Source: Cyanobium sp. FGCU6
GTDB lineage: Bacteria; Cyanobacteriota; Cyanobacteriia; PCC-6307; Cyanobiaceae
Length of the DNA stretch: 64,000 nucleotides
Assembly: GCA_024958655.1 (NCBI GenBank)
Contig: JANWUR010000003.1
Location: forward strand, 229,478-293,477
Direction: 5' to 3'
In this document: positions 49,269 to 58,160 of the stretch, in pieces
How positions within the stretch are numbered: the first letter of the stretch is position 1
Layout of the letters: each line of letters starts with the position of its first letter
Translations under genes and position numbers: made by a program
The notes under the pieces: generated by a model
Told to the model about the DNA's origin: nothing
Database searches by the model: none
The model's input: the letters and a program-made list of their open reading frames with translations, nothing else

Positions 49269-50273
49269 TCAGCGCACACAGACGAGCCGGCTCCGACCGG
49301 CGTTCTTGGCCTCATAGAGGGCCTCATCCGCTCTGGAGATCAGGGCTGTCGCCTCCAGCGGCCGCTCCTGATCCGCCATCGCGCCGATACCGGCACGGCG
49401 ATCGGAACAGGCCAGGCCCGCACTGATCGTGATCCGGGGACTCAGCGGGATGGCTTCGCCGTTGATCTCGAGTTGCAGCGCCGCGGTGGCAAACCCGGCC
49501 ACGACCCTCTCGGCCAGTTGCGTAGCCGCAGCAACATCCGCGCCAGGGAGCAGCACCGCGAACTCCTCGCCGCCATAGCGATAGACCCGCCGACCACCCC
49601 GCCCCACCAGCTGCACCAGTCGCTGGGCGACGGCCCGCAGGCAGGCATCGCCTGTCACATGGCCGTGTTCGTCGTTGAAGTGCTTGAAGTGATCCACATC
49701 CAACAGCAGCAGCGCCAGGGGCTGGCCATGGCTGTGATGGTCCTCCAGCACGGCATCCAGCTCCCGGTTGAACAACAGTCGGTTACCCAGTCCGGTGAGC
49801 GCATCCCGGGTGGCCAGCTGTTCCAGATCACTGGTACGCCTCAGCACACGGTCGCTGATGGTGATGTCCTTGGTCTGCAGCATCACCATGGCATCGGCGA
49901 GCGCATCGTGACGGGCGATGTCACTGAGGCGGATCCCGAGAGCACTGAGCTGGTCGAGGCTGTGCAACACGGGAGTGCCGAGCAGAAAGGCATAGGGCTC
50001 CTCCACCAGCAACTGGCCCTTGAGCTGCAGGGGCAACATCAGCAACTCCAGCACGAAGAGCTTGCGACTGAGCCGGGCCAGGCCGGCCAGGCTGCATTCC
50101 GCCAGCACAGGCCGCCGGAAGCGCGCATGCTCCATCAGCGGGGCCCCGCAGACCCCAGGTCCCAGCAGGCGGGCGAGCGCCGGGCCCAGCTGGCGGATCA
50201 CCAGGTTCGCGTCCAGCACCCTATGAAAGGGGAACAGCTCCGGGAAACGTTCCGCCGATGGGGCCAGGCTCAT
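49269..50273 (-). CDS. HNOBA-domain diguanylate cyclase
   Basis: 334 residues. The N-terminal domain (FPFHRVLDANLVIRQLGPAL, FVLELLMLPLQLKGQLLVEE, LGTPVLHSLDQLSALGIRLS, DIARHDALADAMVMLQTKDI) matches the heme-NO-binding-associated domain. A short coil joins it to a GGDEF domain: RDALTGLGNRLLF, LLLDVDHFKHFNDEHGHVTG and the active loop YRYGGEEFAVLLPG. It would make c-di-GMP under control of the H-NOX protein encoded just upstream, whose stop overlaps this start by four bases. Confidence 0.88.
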   Translation of the reverse strand: MSLAPSAERFPELFPFHRVLDANLVIRQLGPALARLLGPGVCGAPLMEHARFRRPVLAECSLAGLARLSRKLFVLELLMLPLQLKGQLLVEEPYAFLLGTPVLHSLDQLSALGIRLSDIARHDALADAMVMLQTKDITISDRVLRRTSDLEQLATRDALTGLGNRLLFNRELDAVLEDHHSHGQPLALLLLDVDHFKHFNDEHGHVTGDACLRAVAQRLVQLVGRGGRRVYRYGGEEFAVLLPGADVAAATQLAERVVAGFATAALQLEINGEAIPLSPRITISAGLACSDRRAGIGAMADQERPLEATALISRADEALYEAKNAGRSRLVCVR

Positions 50274-50782
50274 GGCAGATCGGAACCGGCTTCTGTCGGG
50301 GGCGGCGGCGACACATAGCGCACCTCGAACACGTCGTGGTCGGCGCCTTCGCTCCGGCAGGCGAGCTGCTCAACATCCACCGGAGTCTCGAAACGATCCC
50401 CCAGGCCTTCCAACAGGCCGACCACCATCGGCGCCAGGCCCTGACGTTTCGAATGGTAGTGAAGATGCATCTTGCCCTCGTCCCGGTCCTCGGCGTCGAA
50501 GCTGGGGGGCAACAGCGCGGGGAAATTCACGCCCACCCTGGCGTGCAGGTCGTCGAGGTTGTGCAGAAACTCCGGCAGGCTGGAGCCGGCCATCTCCATG
50601 AGGGGCCCATAGCCCGCCGCGGCGGTGCACTTCACCCAGAACTCGCCCATGGCCCGAAGCAGCGCATGAGGAGGAGTGGAGAGCTCGACGCTGGCCGCCT
50701 TCACCAACCGGTGGGTGAGGTCGTCGGGATAGGGCTCCATGCTCTCGAAGGTGTCGACCTGGAGCTCAGCCCGCTGCCTCAC
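50270..50782 (-). CDS. H-NOX heme nitric-oxide sensor
   Basis: 170 residues. LHNLDDLHARVGVNFPALLP holds the proximal heme histidine (H80), and LHYHSKRQGLAPMVVGLLEG the heme-propionate motif Y-x-S-x-R (109-113). The end VDVEQLACRSEGADHDVFEV is the usual closing strand. Homology continues upstream of GTG 50782 in the same frame to about 50833 ([15 protein letters not shown]), inside the miaE gene, with no clear start and no M-x-G-L-I-N opening. The true start is therefore unsettled. Confidence 0.85.
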   Translation of the reverse strand: MRQRAELQVDTFESMEPYPDDLTHRLVKAASVELSTPPHALLRAMGEFWVKCTAAAGYGPLMEMAGSSLPEFLHNLDDLHARVGVNFPALLPPSFDAEDRDEGKMHLHYHSKRQGLAPMVVGLLEGLGDRFETPVDVEQLACRSEGADHDVFEVRYVSPPPPTEAGSDLP

Positions 50783-51506
50783 CCGGGTCCAGACCTCCTC
50801 TCCATGGTTCTCCAGGATCGAAAAGCGGTGGTCCGCAGGTGGCGAGGGCGGCCACCGTCACGCCGACGGAGTGCATCCGCACCTGCTCGGCTCCGGCCGG
50901 TTCCCCGGCCAGCGCCTGGGCTTCCAGCGTCGCCAGCTGATGCAGGCGCTGCACGGTGGCCGGCCGCCCGCAGCGCTGCTCGGCCAGCAGCCAGTAGGCC
51001 CCGAAATGGCGCGCCTCACTGGCCAGTAGGGCGGCGTAGAGGTCGCGCAGGTCAGGAGCAGGGCTGTGGGCGGCCAGCAGGGCCATGCGCTCGTGGCTGC
51101 GGGCTTCGATCAGACCAGCCACAAGAAAACTGTCGAGCATGCGGCCGGGCTCACCGCGTCGCACCTGAGCCGTCAGTGAGGCTCCGTAGGAGGGAGGAGG
51201 CAGGGGGCGCAGCGCCAGGTTGCGGCGCTCCATCAGGGCCACCACCTGCTCGAAGTGCTCGAGCTCCTCGCGGGCGATCGGGCTGAGCACGGCCGCCAGA
51301 GCAGCATCGCCTGGATAGCGGAACATCAGCTGCAGCGCCACGCCGGCGGCTTTGCGCTCGCAGTGGGCATGGTCGATCAGCACCAGATCAGGCCTGGCGA
51401 TCGCCTGCTCCAGCCATTGGGCGCTGCTGGGGCAGGCCAGCCATTTCACCCGGGCGATGGAGCTGTCCGGCGCCGCCGGGGCAGCAGTCCCGGGTACCGC
51501 GCTCAT
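50766..51506 (-). CDS. miaE: MiaE-like tRNA hydroxylase (ferritin-like)
   Basis: 246 residues. [40 protein letters not shown] (E-x-x-H), [20 protein letters not shown] and [17 protein letters not shown] (E-x-x-H) supply the di-iron ligands of tRNA-(ms2io6A) hydroxylase. It hydroxylates a modified adenosine next to the anticodon. Its start overlaps the aroQ stop, and its end overlaps the H-NOX reading frame. Confidence 0.88.
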   Translation of the reverse strand: MSAVPGTAAPAAPDSSIARVKWLACPSSAQWLEQAIARPDLVLIDHAHCERKAAGVALQLMFRYPGDAALAAVLSPIAREELEHFEQVVALMERRNLALRPLPPPSYGASLTAQVRRGEPGRMLDSFLVAGLIEARSHERMALLAAHSPAPDLRDLYAALLASEARHFGAYWLLAEQRCGRPATVQRLHQLATLEAQALAGEPAGAEQVRMHSVGVTVAALATCGPPLFDPGEPWRGGLDPGEAAG

Positions 51507-51952
51507 CGCCCGACCATCGCGACCCGCAGATGCCCGACCAGGCCCCTCAGGGCCAGGCTGTAGCTGGCGGGGCCGAAGCCGCAGAGCACGCCGACGGCCC
51601 TGTCGGCCAGAAACGACTGATGCCGGAAGGGTTCACGGGAATGCACGTTGCTCAGGTGGAGCTCCACGAAGGGGATCGCCACCGCCAGCAAGGCATCGCG
51701 CAGGGCGATCGAGGTGTGGGTGTAGGCCCCGGCGTTGATCAGGATGCCGTCCGTCTCGCCGCGGGCGGCGTGGATGCGATCCACCAGGCCACCTTCGTGG
51801 TTGCTCTGGAAACAGTCCAGCTCCACACCGAGACATGCCGCCTCGGCGTGGAGCTCCGTCTCGATGTCGGTGAGCGTGGCAGCGCCATACAGACCGGGCT
51901 CGCGCAGACCCAGCAGGTTGAGATTCGGCCCGTTGAGCAGCAGGACGCGCAT
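51503..51952 (-). CDS. aroQ: 3-dehydroquinate dehydratase, type II
   Basis: 149 residues. [20 protein letters not shown] (with the catalytic tyrosine), [34 protein letters not shown] and [20 protein letters not shown] are the full type II signature. It carries out the third step of the shikimate pathway. The size and all key residues are normal. Confidence 0.97.
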   Translation of the reverse strand: MRVLLLNGPNLNLLGLREPGLYGAATLTDIETELHAEAACLGVELDCFQSNHEGGLVDRIHAARGETDGILINAGAYTHTSIALRDALLAVAIPFVELHLSNVHSREPFRHQSFLADRAVGVLCGFGPASYSLALRGLVGHLRVAMVGR

Positions 51953-52067
51953 GGATGGAAGCCGCCCGGGAAACCGGACTCCGGTGGGGCCATGCTACGG
52001 AGCCGGCCAGGCGGGTTCCAGGTGGGGCAGGGGACCGGCCTGCTGGTAAGTTCTTGGGGTGTGGTTC

Positions 52068-52149
52068 GGGTCGGTGCCCGAGTGGTTAATGGGGGCGGAC
52101 TGTAAATCCGCTGGCTCTGCCTACGTTGGTTCAAATCCAACCCGGCCCA
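52068..52149 (+). tRNA. tRNA-Tyr (anticodon GTA)
   Basis: Acceptor GGGTCGG pairs with CCGGCCC (one T-G pair), the anticodon loop ACTGTAAAT carries GTA, a long variable arm (type II) follows, and the T-loop TTCAAAT is present. 82 bases with discriminator A. It is followed 10 bases later by tRNA-Thr, so both are probably one transcript. Confidence 0.96.
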
Positions 52150-52159
52150 CCTTCCACAT

Positions 52160-52231
<72 letters not shown>

Positions 52232-52297
52232 TTCGTACCGCTGCTCCTGGCACTCCCGTCCCGGGGTTTTCGTCTCCTTGATCCCGGTGAAGCGTCC

Positions 52298-52927
52298 ATG
52301 GTGCCGAACCGTTCCCGTGCGCTGCTGATTACCACAGTGATGCCGCTGCTCCTGGCGGCATCCCAGGGATCTGGCTCCGGAGCAGACGACCCCAACCTCT
52401 GTCTGCTGGCACCCCATGGGGAGCCGCTGGCAGACGGCCGGGTGCAGGCCCTTGTGCCCCTGGCCCGGCCCACGATCTTCGTTGCCGATCCTCTGGCGGA
52501 CGTGCGTCTCGAGCAGGGCGGTCGACAGCTGTGGCAGCGTCGGGCGCCGCTGCTGGAGCCGATCCAGGGCCCACTGCCCTGGCCCCTGCCTCCCCTGCGC
52601 CCGGGCGAGCGGATGCTTCTGCGGCTACGACCCGTGGGGGAGCCCGAGGGCAACCTGGCCACCATTGAGCTGGAAGCGGCTCCGGCCGCGGTGCTGACGC
52701 GCAACGAATCTCTGCGCGCCGGTCTCGGCAACGACGGGGAGCGGTGGTTGAGGGCGGTGGAGCAGGCCCTGGAACGGGGCGACGAGGACCTGGCCGCCGC
52801 CTTGCTGTTCGCCGCCGAGGGCCCGAGCACCCCCAGCCTCAACGGCCTCCGCCGCACGGCATTTCAGCAGGGCTGCGGGACACCCGGTCCTGCCCGTCTG
52901 GAAACCGCCCCCTCCCCAGGACCGTGA
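52298..52927 (+). CDS. Probable exported protein of unknown function
   Basis: 209 residues. MVPNRSRALLITTVMPLLLA followed by ASQGSGSGADD looks like a signal peptide. The mature part has strands such as VQALVPLARPTIFVADPLAD, VRLEQGGRQLWQ and PGERMLLRLRPVGEPEGNLA, like the DUF928-type envelope proteins of cyanobacteria, but the match is not firm. ATG 52298 gives a proper signal peptide; a longer frame overlaps tRNA-Thr. Confidence 0.6.
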   Translation: MVPNRSRALLITTVMPLLLAASQGSGSGADDPNLCLLAPHGEPLADGRVQALVPLARPTIFVADPLADVRLEQGGRQLWQRRAPLLEPIQGPLPWPLPPLRPGERMLLRLRPVGEPEGNLATIELEAAPAAVLTRNESLRAGLGNDGERWLRAVEQALERGDEDLAAALLFAAEGPSTPSLNGLRRTAFQQGCGTPGPARLETAPSPGP

Positions 52928-53135
52928 ACGCCACCCGTCGTCCCCGCCGAAGCCTCACCGCTGCTGGCGGTGTCCCCATCTGCGGGCGGCATCCGCTGAC
53001 CTGACCAAACGCGCGCCAGGAAGCCTCCATCGGCCTGCTACCGACAAGAATGTTTCTGCTGAACACTTTCTGTGCATTCTGGGCGACAACGGCCCGTCGG
53101 TAGGGTTCGAGCGCTCTCGGAGACTTTGAACACGC

Positions 53136-55340
53136 ATGCCGCCCCGAGCGCATCGGCTCGCTGCGTCCCTCTCCGCTGGATTGACCGTCGGGATCCTCAC
53201 GATCCTTACCCAGGCCTCCTTCGCCACGCTGCTCTACACCGGGCCCCTGGCGCCCTGGATGGGCCTCGGATTCCTGATGATCCTGTCCGGGGCCGTGGTG
53301 ATCGGACTCGTCCTCACCCTGGCGGGATCGCATCCAGGAACCGTGGGCCGGCCCCATGAACTGCCGATCGTGATCCTGGCCCTGCTCGGCACCCGACTGG
53401 TCCGCCAGCTGCCGGCCACCCATTCCCAGGCCGATCCGTTCACCACCGTGCTGGTGATGATCGCCGGCACCACGTTCCTGTTCGGCCTCCTCTCCCTGCT
53501 GATGGGGATGGGACGGGCTGGCAACCTGTTCCGCTTTCTGCCTTATCCAGTGCTGGGCGGATTCGTGGCGGGCAGTGGCATGCTGCTCGCCAAGGGCGGA
53601 CTCACCGTGATGCTCTCCAGCGAGGGAGTGGCCTGGAATCTGCCCATGCTGCTGCAGGCCGCCTCCCTGCCCCTCTGGCTGCCGGGGGTGGCCTTCGGTC
53701 TGGCGATGTTTCTGGCCACCCGGCTCTGGCGCTCCTGGCTGACCATCCCGGCCTTTCTGGTCCTGGGCCTGGTGGTCTTCCACGGCGCGCTGGCCCTCTC
53801 CGGCACGGAGCTGACTCAGGCGCGGGAGGCCGGCCTCCTCCCCGCCCAGGAGCTGCCCCTGTCCCCCGCGGATCTGGCAGCACGATGGCCCGACTTCCAC
53901 CGAATCGGCTGGGGCAGCCTGGGCCGGATGATGCCCGACATGCTGTCGGTGGCCTTCATCGCCAGCCTCGGCACCCTGATGAATGCCAGTGCCATCGAGG
54001 CGACGATCGGCAGGGAACTCGACTTCAACCGCGATCTCAAGGCCGTGGGTCTGGCGAACCTGCTGGCCGCCTGCGTGGGCAGTCCGGCGGGCTTCCACTC
54101 CCTGAGCGCCACGGCGCTGCCCCAGCACATGGGGGTGCGGGGCCGTTCCGCCGGGTTGATCTCAGCCCTGCTCTGCCTGGTGGCCCTGCTGGGCGGACAG
54201 GGACTGGTGAATCAGATTCCCTATGCGATCACCGGGGGGCTGCTGCTGTTCCTGGGGCTCTCCCTTCTCGGGAACTGGCTGGTTGACCAGAGAGTCTTTC
54301 TCTCGGCAACGGAGTACTCCATCCTCCTGGCCATCCTGCTGGTGATGCTGGCGGCCGGATGGATGGCGGCGATCATTTTCGGGCTCATTCTGGCGGTGGC
54401 CCTGTTCACCTTCGACTACAGCCGCATTTCCGCCATCCGATTGATCCTCACGGGACGCACCAGACGCAGCAATGTTGATCGCGATGATGCCAAAACCAAG
54501 GTTCTTGAGCGCTATGGCGACGCGATCCTCATCCTCTGTCTGCAGGGGCATCTATTTTTCGGCACCGCCCACGGCCTGCTGCGGACCATTGGCCAACACC
54601 TGCAATCCCGGGACCATAGAAATCCCCACTGGGTCCTGATCGACATGAAGCGGGGCAGCGGCATTGACGCCTCAGCCATCAACACCCTGAGCCGCATCAG
54701 GCAACTCTGCGATTCCTACAGTGTGGAGCTGATTCTCACAGCGCCCAGCCAACAGATCCTCCACGCCCTGAGAAAAGCCAATGTGCTCGGAGGCATCCAC
54801 GAAGGGATCGACTGGTTTGAGGATCTCGACCATGGCCTTGAGTATTGCGAAAACGAATTACTGGCCTTTCATGCCAGCACATTGCCCCAGGAGCATCATG
54901 GGATCGATTCACTTCTCGAAGCCTTCACACCGGCGGAGCAGGCAGCGCGAGATCGACTGCTCCGCTATCTCAAGCACCAGGAATGGCCACCAGGATCGAT
55001 CATCATCCAGCAGGGATCACCACCTGTAGGCCTTCATTTCATCCTTACAGGCCGGGTGAGCGTTGAGCGCAGAAACCGGCCGGACGAACAACCCGTCCGC
55101 CTGCGCACGATGGATCCAGGCACCTGCATCGGCGAGATCAGTTTTTATCTCCGGAGGGAAACCACCGCGTCCGTGATCGCCCAGACCAGGGTCTGTGCCC
55201 TCTCCCTGGACGACGCCGACCTTGCCAGACTGGAAGACCAGGATCCTGCCGCCGCGATCCTGTTGCACAAAATCGTCTCCCGGCGGTTGGGCGAGCGGCT
55301 GATCCTCACCAACGAGCTCGCCTTCAACCTTTCCAGTTGA
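53136..55340 (+). CDS. SulP-family anion transporter with STAS and cNMP-binding domains
   Basis: 734 residues. About 12 membrane helices run to residue 430 (LFRFLPYPVLGGFVAGSGML, MLSVAFIASLGTLMNASAIE, FNRDLKAVGLANLLAACVGS). A STAS domain follows (about 455-560: DAILILCLQGHLFFGTA, WVLIDMKRGSGIDASAINTL). A C-terminal cyclic-nucleotide-binding fold comes last (about 615-720: PPGSIIIQQGSPPVGLHFIL, TGRVSVE, GTCIGEISFYLRRETTASVI). The substrate could be sulfate or bicarbonate and cannot be fixed from sequence. The third domain suggests nucleotide control. Confidence 0.88.
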   Translation: MPPRAHRLAASLSAGLTVGILTILTQASFATLLYTGPLAPWMGLGFLMILSGAVVIGLVLTLAGSHPGTVGRPHELPIVILALLGTRLVRQLPATHSQADPFTTVLVMIAGTTFLFGLLSLLMGMGRAGNLFRFLPYPVLGGFVAGSGMLLAKGGLTVMLSSEGVAWNLPMLLQAASLPLWLPGVAFGLAMFLATRLWRSWLTIPAFLVLGLVVFHGALALSGTELTQAREAGLLPAQELPLSPADLAARWPDFHRIGWGSLGRMMPDMLSVAFIASLGTLMNASAIEATIGRELDFNRDLKAVGLANLLAACVGSPAGFHSLSATALPQHMGVRGRSAGLISALLCLVALLGGQGLVNQIPYAITGGLLLFLGLSLLGNWLVDQRVFLSATEYSILLAILLVMLAAGWMAAIIFGLILAVALFTFDYSRISAIRLILTGRTRRSNVDRDDAKTKVLERYGDAILILCLQGHLFFGTAHGLLRTIGQHLQSRDHRNPHWVLIDMKRGSGIDASAINTLSRIRQLCDSYSVELILTAPSQQILHALRKANVLGGIHEGIDWFEDLDHGLEYCENELLAFHASTLPQEHHGIDSLLEAFTPAEQAARDRLLRYLKHQEWPPGSIIIQQGSPPVGLHFILTGRVSVERRNRPDEQPVRLRTMDPGTCIGEISFYLRRETTASVIAQTRVCALSLDDADLARLEDQDPAAAILLHKIVSRRLGERLILTNELAFNLSS

Positions 55341-55586
55341 AGAGGCCTCAAGGCCCGCGCCGATTCCGTTGCCATGCAGGACCGATGAAGGCGAAACGCA
55401 CGCGAGCGTGTTCCACGCTCCTGCTCACGCCGGCACTGTCCTGTCATGGCTTGAGCTGCCTCCTTGCCGGCCCTTCCATCAGCGTCCCGTTTCGGGGTTC
55501 GGGAACGCCTTCAGCCCCAAGCCCTTCGCGGTGGTGGCCCTGCGGTGGGGCGGGATTTGCCAGCCTGGGCCAAAAGGGCCCAACCC

Positions 55587-57008
55587 ATGTCCTCCCCGGC
55601 CGCTCCCGCCAGTCCTGCCTCCAGCCCCTCTCTCCTGGCGGTGCCGGTGACGAGGATGCGCGCTCCTGTGGAGGAGGGAACCACCAGGCCCCTGGCCTGG
55701 CGGCGGGCCCAGCTCGCGCGGCTGGAGGCTCTGCTGGCCGATGCCGAGACGGTGCTGCCGCAGGCCCTGGCTGACGACCTGGGCAAGCCGGCGGTCGAAG
55801 CCTGGATGGAAGGGGTGAGCGTCCGGCACGAACTGCGACACACCCGCCGCCATCTGGCCCACTGGGCCAGGCCCCGATCGGTGGCGCTGCCCCTGTGGCT
55901 GCTGCCGGGACAGGGGGCGGTGCACCTTGAGCCCCTCGGCTGCGTGCTGATCGTTGGGCCCTGGAACTATCCCTTCCAGCTGTGCCTGCGGCCGCTGGTG
56001 AGCGCCCTGGCGGCCGGCAACACCGCCGTGATCAAACCCTCCGAGTACGCCCCGCGCACGGCGGAGACCATCGCCAGCCTGGTGCCGCGCCACTTTCCCC
56101 CGGAGATCGTTCAGGTGGTGACGGGCGATGCAGACGTTGGCGCGCGGCTGCTGGAAGAGCGGTTCGATCACATCTTCTTCACCGGCTCCACGCGGGTGGG
56201 CAGACTGGTGATGGCAGCCGCAGCCCGCCAGCTCACGCCGGTGACCCTCGAACTGGGGGGCAAGAGTCCGGCGGTCGTGCTCGACGACGCCGACGTCGTG
56301 CCCACCGCCCGGCGGCTGGTTTGGGGAAAGGGCATGAATGCCGGCCAGACCTGCCTGGCCCCGGACCACCTGCTTGTGCAGCCAGGCATCCGTGGGCGCC
56401 TGCTGGAAGCGATGGCCCGGGAAGGCCAGCGCCTCTACGGCGACGATCCCCTGGCCTCGCCGGACCTTGCTCGCATCGTCGACGCGCGGCAGTTCGAGCG
56501 TCTGGAGGCCCTGCTCCAGACGCCACGGCTGGAGAACCGCATTCTGATGGGGGGCCGAAGTGATGCTGCCGGGCGGCGCATCGAACCCACTCTGATCCGG
56601 GTCGACCGACCCGATGAGGATCCGCTGATGCAGGAGGAACTGTTCGGCCCCCTGCTGCCGGTGATCGAGGTGACGGACCTTGACGAGGCTCTGGCCCAGG
56701 TGCGCCGGCGGCCCAGCCCCCTGGCCCTCTACCTCTTCGGTGGCGGGTCATCCGAACGGCGGCGCCTGCTCGAGGGCAGCCGTTCGGGCAGCGTCGTCTT
56801 CGGCGACGTGATCCTCCAGGCGGCGGCACCCGGGCTCCCCTTCGGTGGGGTGGGGGAGAGTGGCATGGGAGGCACCCACGGCGAAACAGGCTTCCGCACC
56901 TTCTCCCAGGTGCGCAGCGTGCTGAACCATCCCACCTGGCTCGATCTGCCCCTGCGCTATCCGCCCTACGCGGGCCGCCTTGGCTGGTTGCAACGGCTGA
57001 TGGGATAA
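55587..57008 (+). CDS. Aldehyde dehydrogenase (class 3-like)
   Basis: 473 residues from ATG 55587. GCVLIVGPWNYPFQLCLRPL, AAGNTAVIKPSEYAPRTAET, IFFTGSTRVGRLV, TLELGGKSPAVVLDDADV and MNAGQTCLAPDHLLVQPGIR (catalytic cysteine), then EELFGPLLPVIEV and PFGGVGESGMGGTHGETGFR. The pattern fits the fatty-aldehyde/class 3 group. The 41 upstream in-frame residues are not protein-like. It oxidises aldehydes with NAD(P). Confidence 0.93.
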   Translation: MSSPAAPASPASSPSLLAVPVTRMRAPVEEGTTRPLAWRRAQLARLEALLADAETVLPQALADDLGKPAVEAWMEGVSVRHELRHTRRHLAHWARPRSVALPLWLLPGQGAVHLEPLGCVLIVGPWNYPFQLCLRPLVSALAAGNTAVIKPSEYAPRTAETIASLVPRHFPPEIVQVVTGDADVGARLLEERFDHIFFTGSTRVGRLVMAAAARQLTPVTLELGGKSPAVVLDDADVVPTARRLVWGKGMNAGQTCLAPDHLLVQPGIRGRLLEAMAREGQRLYGDDPLASPDLARIVDARQFERLEALLQTPRLENRILMGGRSDAAGRRIEPTLIRVDRPDEDPLMQEELFGPLLPVIEVTDLDEALAQVRRRPSPLALYLFGGGSSERRRLLEGSRSGSVVFGDVILQAAAPGLPFGGVGESGMGGTHGETGFRTFSQVRSVLNHPTWLDLPLRYPPYAGRLGWLQRLMG

Positions 57009-57079
57009 AGCCGGCGGGGGGGCTGGGCGGGAGCGGATCGGCTCCTTAACGTGCCGCCAACCCTTCATCCCACACCCCC

Positions 57080-58153
57080 ATGCGCCGCACCCTCGTCACA
57101 ATCGCCCTGGCCGTGGTGCTGCCATGGCCGGCGCTGGCGGGCCAGGTCACCATCCGCCCCGGCGATACCCTCTCTGAGATCGCCGACCGGCACGGCATCA
57201 GCGTGTCGAGGCTGATGCAGCTCAACGGCCTCAAGAACGCCGATCACGTGGAGGCCGGCATGCGGCTCACGGTGCCCGGCGGAGGCAGTGGCAGTGGCGG
57301 TGGCGGTGGCGCGGCCTCGGGCACGGTGAAGGTGCGCGAAGGGGAAACCCTCTCCGAGATCGCCGAGCGCAACGGCATCAGCCTGGCCACCCTGATGAAG
57401 ATCAACGGCCTCAGTGACCCCGACCACGTGGAGGTGGGCCAGAGCCTCAGGCTCTCCGGAGCTTCGAAGGGGAGCTCCAGCAGCGGCTCCAGCCCCTTCC
57501 GCTACGACCGGGCGGCGAGCGTGCACGTGGTGCGCCCGGGCGAGAGCCTCTCGGGCATCGCCGATGGCTACGGCGTGCCCGTCAGCAAGCTGGTGGCCAT
57601 CAACGCCCTCAGCGACCCCAACCACGTGGAAGCCGGCATGCGGCTGAAGCTGCAGGGCAGCCCCGCCAGCGCTGCGACGCCGCGGCCCGAGCCGCGGCCG
57701 GCCGCGACAGCCACCAGCAGCCCGGCCACCAACCCGACCCCAACCCCACGGGCCACCGTCTCCCCCGCCGTCGCCCGGGCCAGCAGCCCGGCCAGGCCCG
57801 CCACCGGAGCGACGACTCAGCCGGAGCCTGCCCGCACGCCTGCGCCGAGGGCCACGGCCACACCCGCAGCCGCCACCAAGCCCGCCGCCACGACCGCCAC
57901 GGCCACAGCCGCCCGCACCGACTGGCGCAGCTACGGCCCCCTCCAGGTCGACTGGGCGAACTGGCAGCCGATGGGCGGCAGCCTCGTGGCTCCCTCGCTC
58001 AACAGCAAGGGACAGTCGCTCTACCTGGCGATCAACTGCAGTGCCCGCAAGCTGAACGCCACCTCCCAGGAGGGTCAGTGGAGCACCTGGGACGACCCCA
58101 AGCTCGACTTCGAGCGCCAGCTGGTGACGGATCTCTGCAAGAGCCGCAGCTGA
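57080..58153 (+). CDS. Exported LysM-repeat protein
   Basis: 357 residues. A signal peptide (MRRTLVTIALAVVLPWPALA) is followed by three LysM domains (about 22-66, 84-128, 148-193), each with a GDTLSEIADRHGIS-like core. A T-, P- and A-rich linker (195-280) leads to a C-terminal domain (WRSYGPLQVDWANWQPMGGS, YLAINCSARKLNATS, DFERQLVTDLC). It should bind peptidoglycan in the periplasm. No catalytic motif is seen. Confidence 0.85.
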   Translation: MRRTLVTIALAVVLPWPALAGQVTIRPGDTLSEIADRHGISVSRLMQLNGLKNADHVEAGMRLTVPGGGSGSGGGGGAASGTVKVREGETLSEIAERNGISLATLMKINGLSDPDHVEVGQSLRLSGASKGSSSSGSSPFRYDRAASVHVVRPGESLSGIADGYGVPVSKLVAINALSDPNHVEAGMRLKLQGSPASAATPRPEPRPAATATSSPATNPTPTPRATVSPAVARASSPARPATGATTQPEPARTPAPRATATPAAATKPAATTATATAARTDWRSYGPLQVDWANWQPMGGSLVAPSLNSKGQSLYLAINCSARKLNATSQEGQWSTWDDPKLDFERQLVTDLCKSRS

Positions 58154-58160
58154 ACCCTGC

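Noticed and set aside
53037..53104. CTACCGAC and GTCGGTAG 50 bases apart before the SulP gene
   Set aside because: The spacing is long and there is no other promoter or riboswitch feature; kept only as a weak observation.
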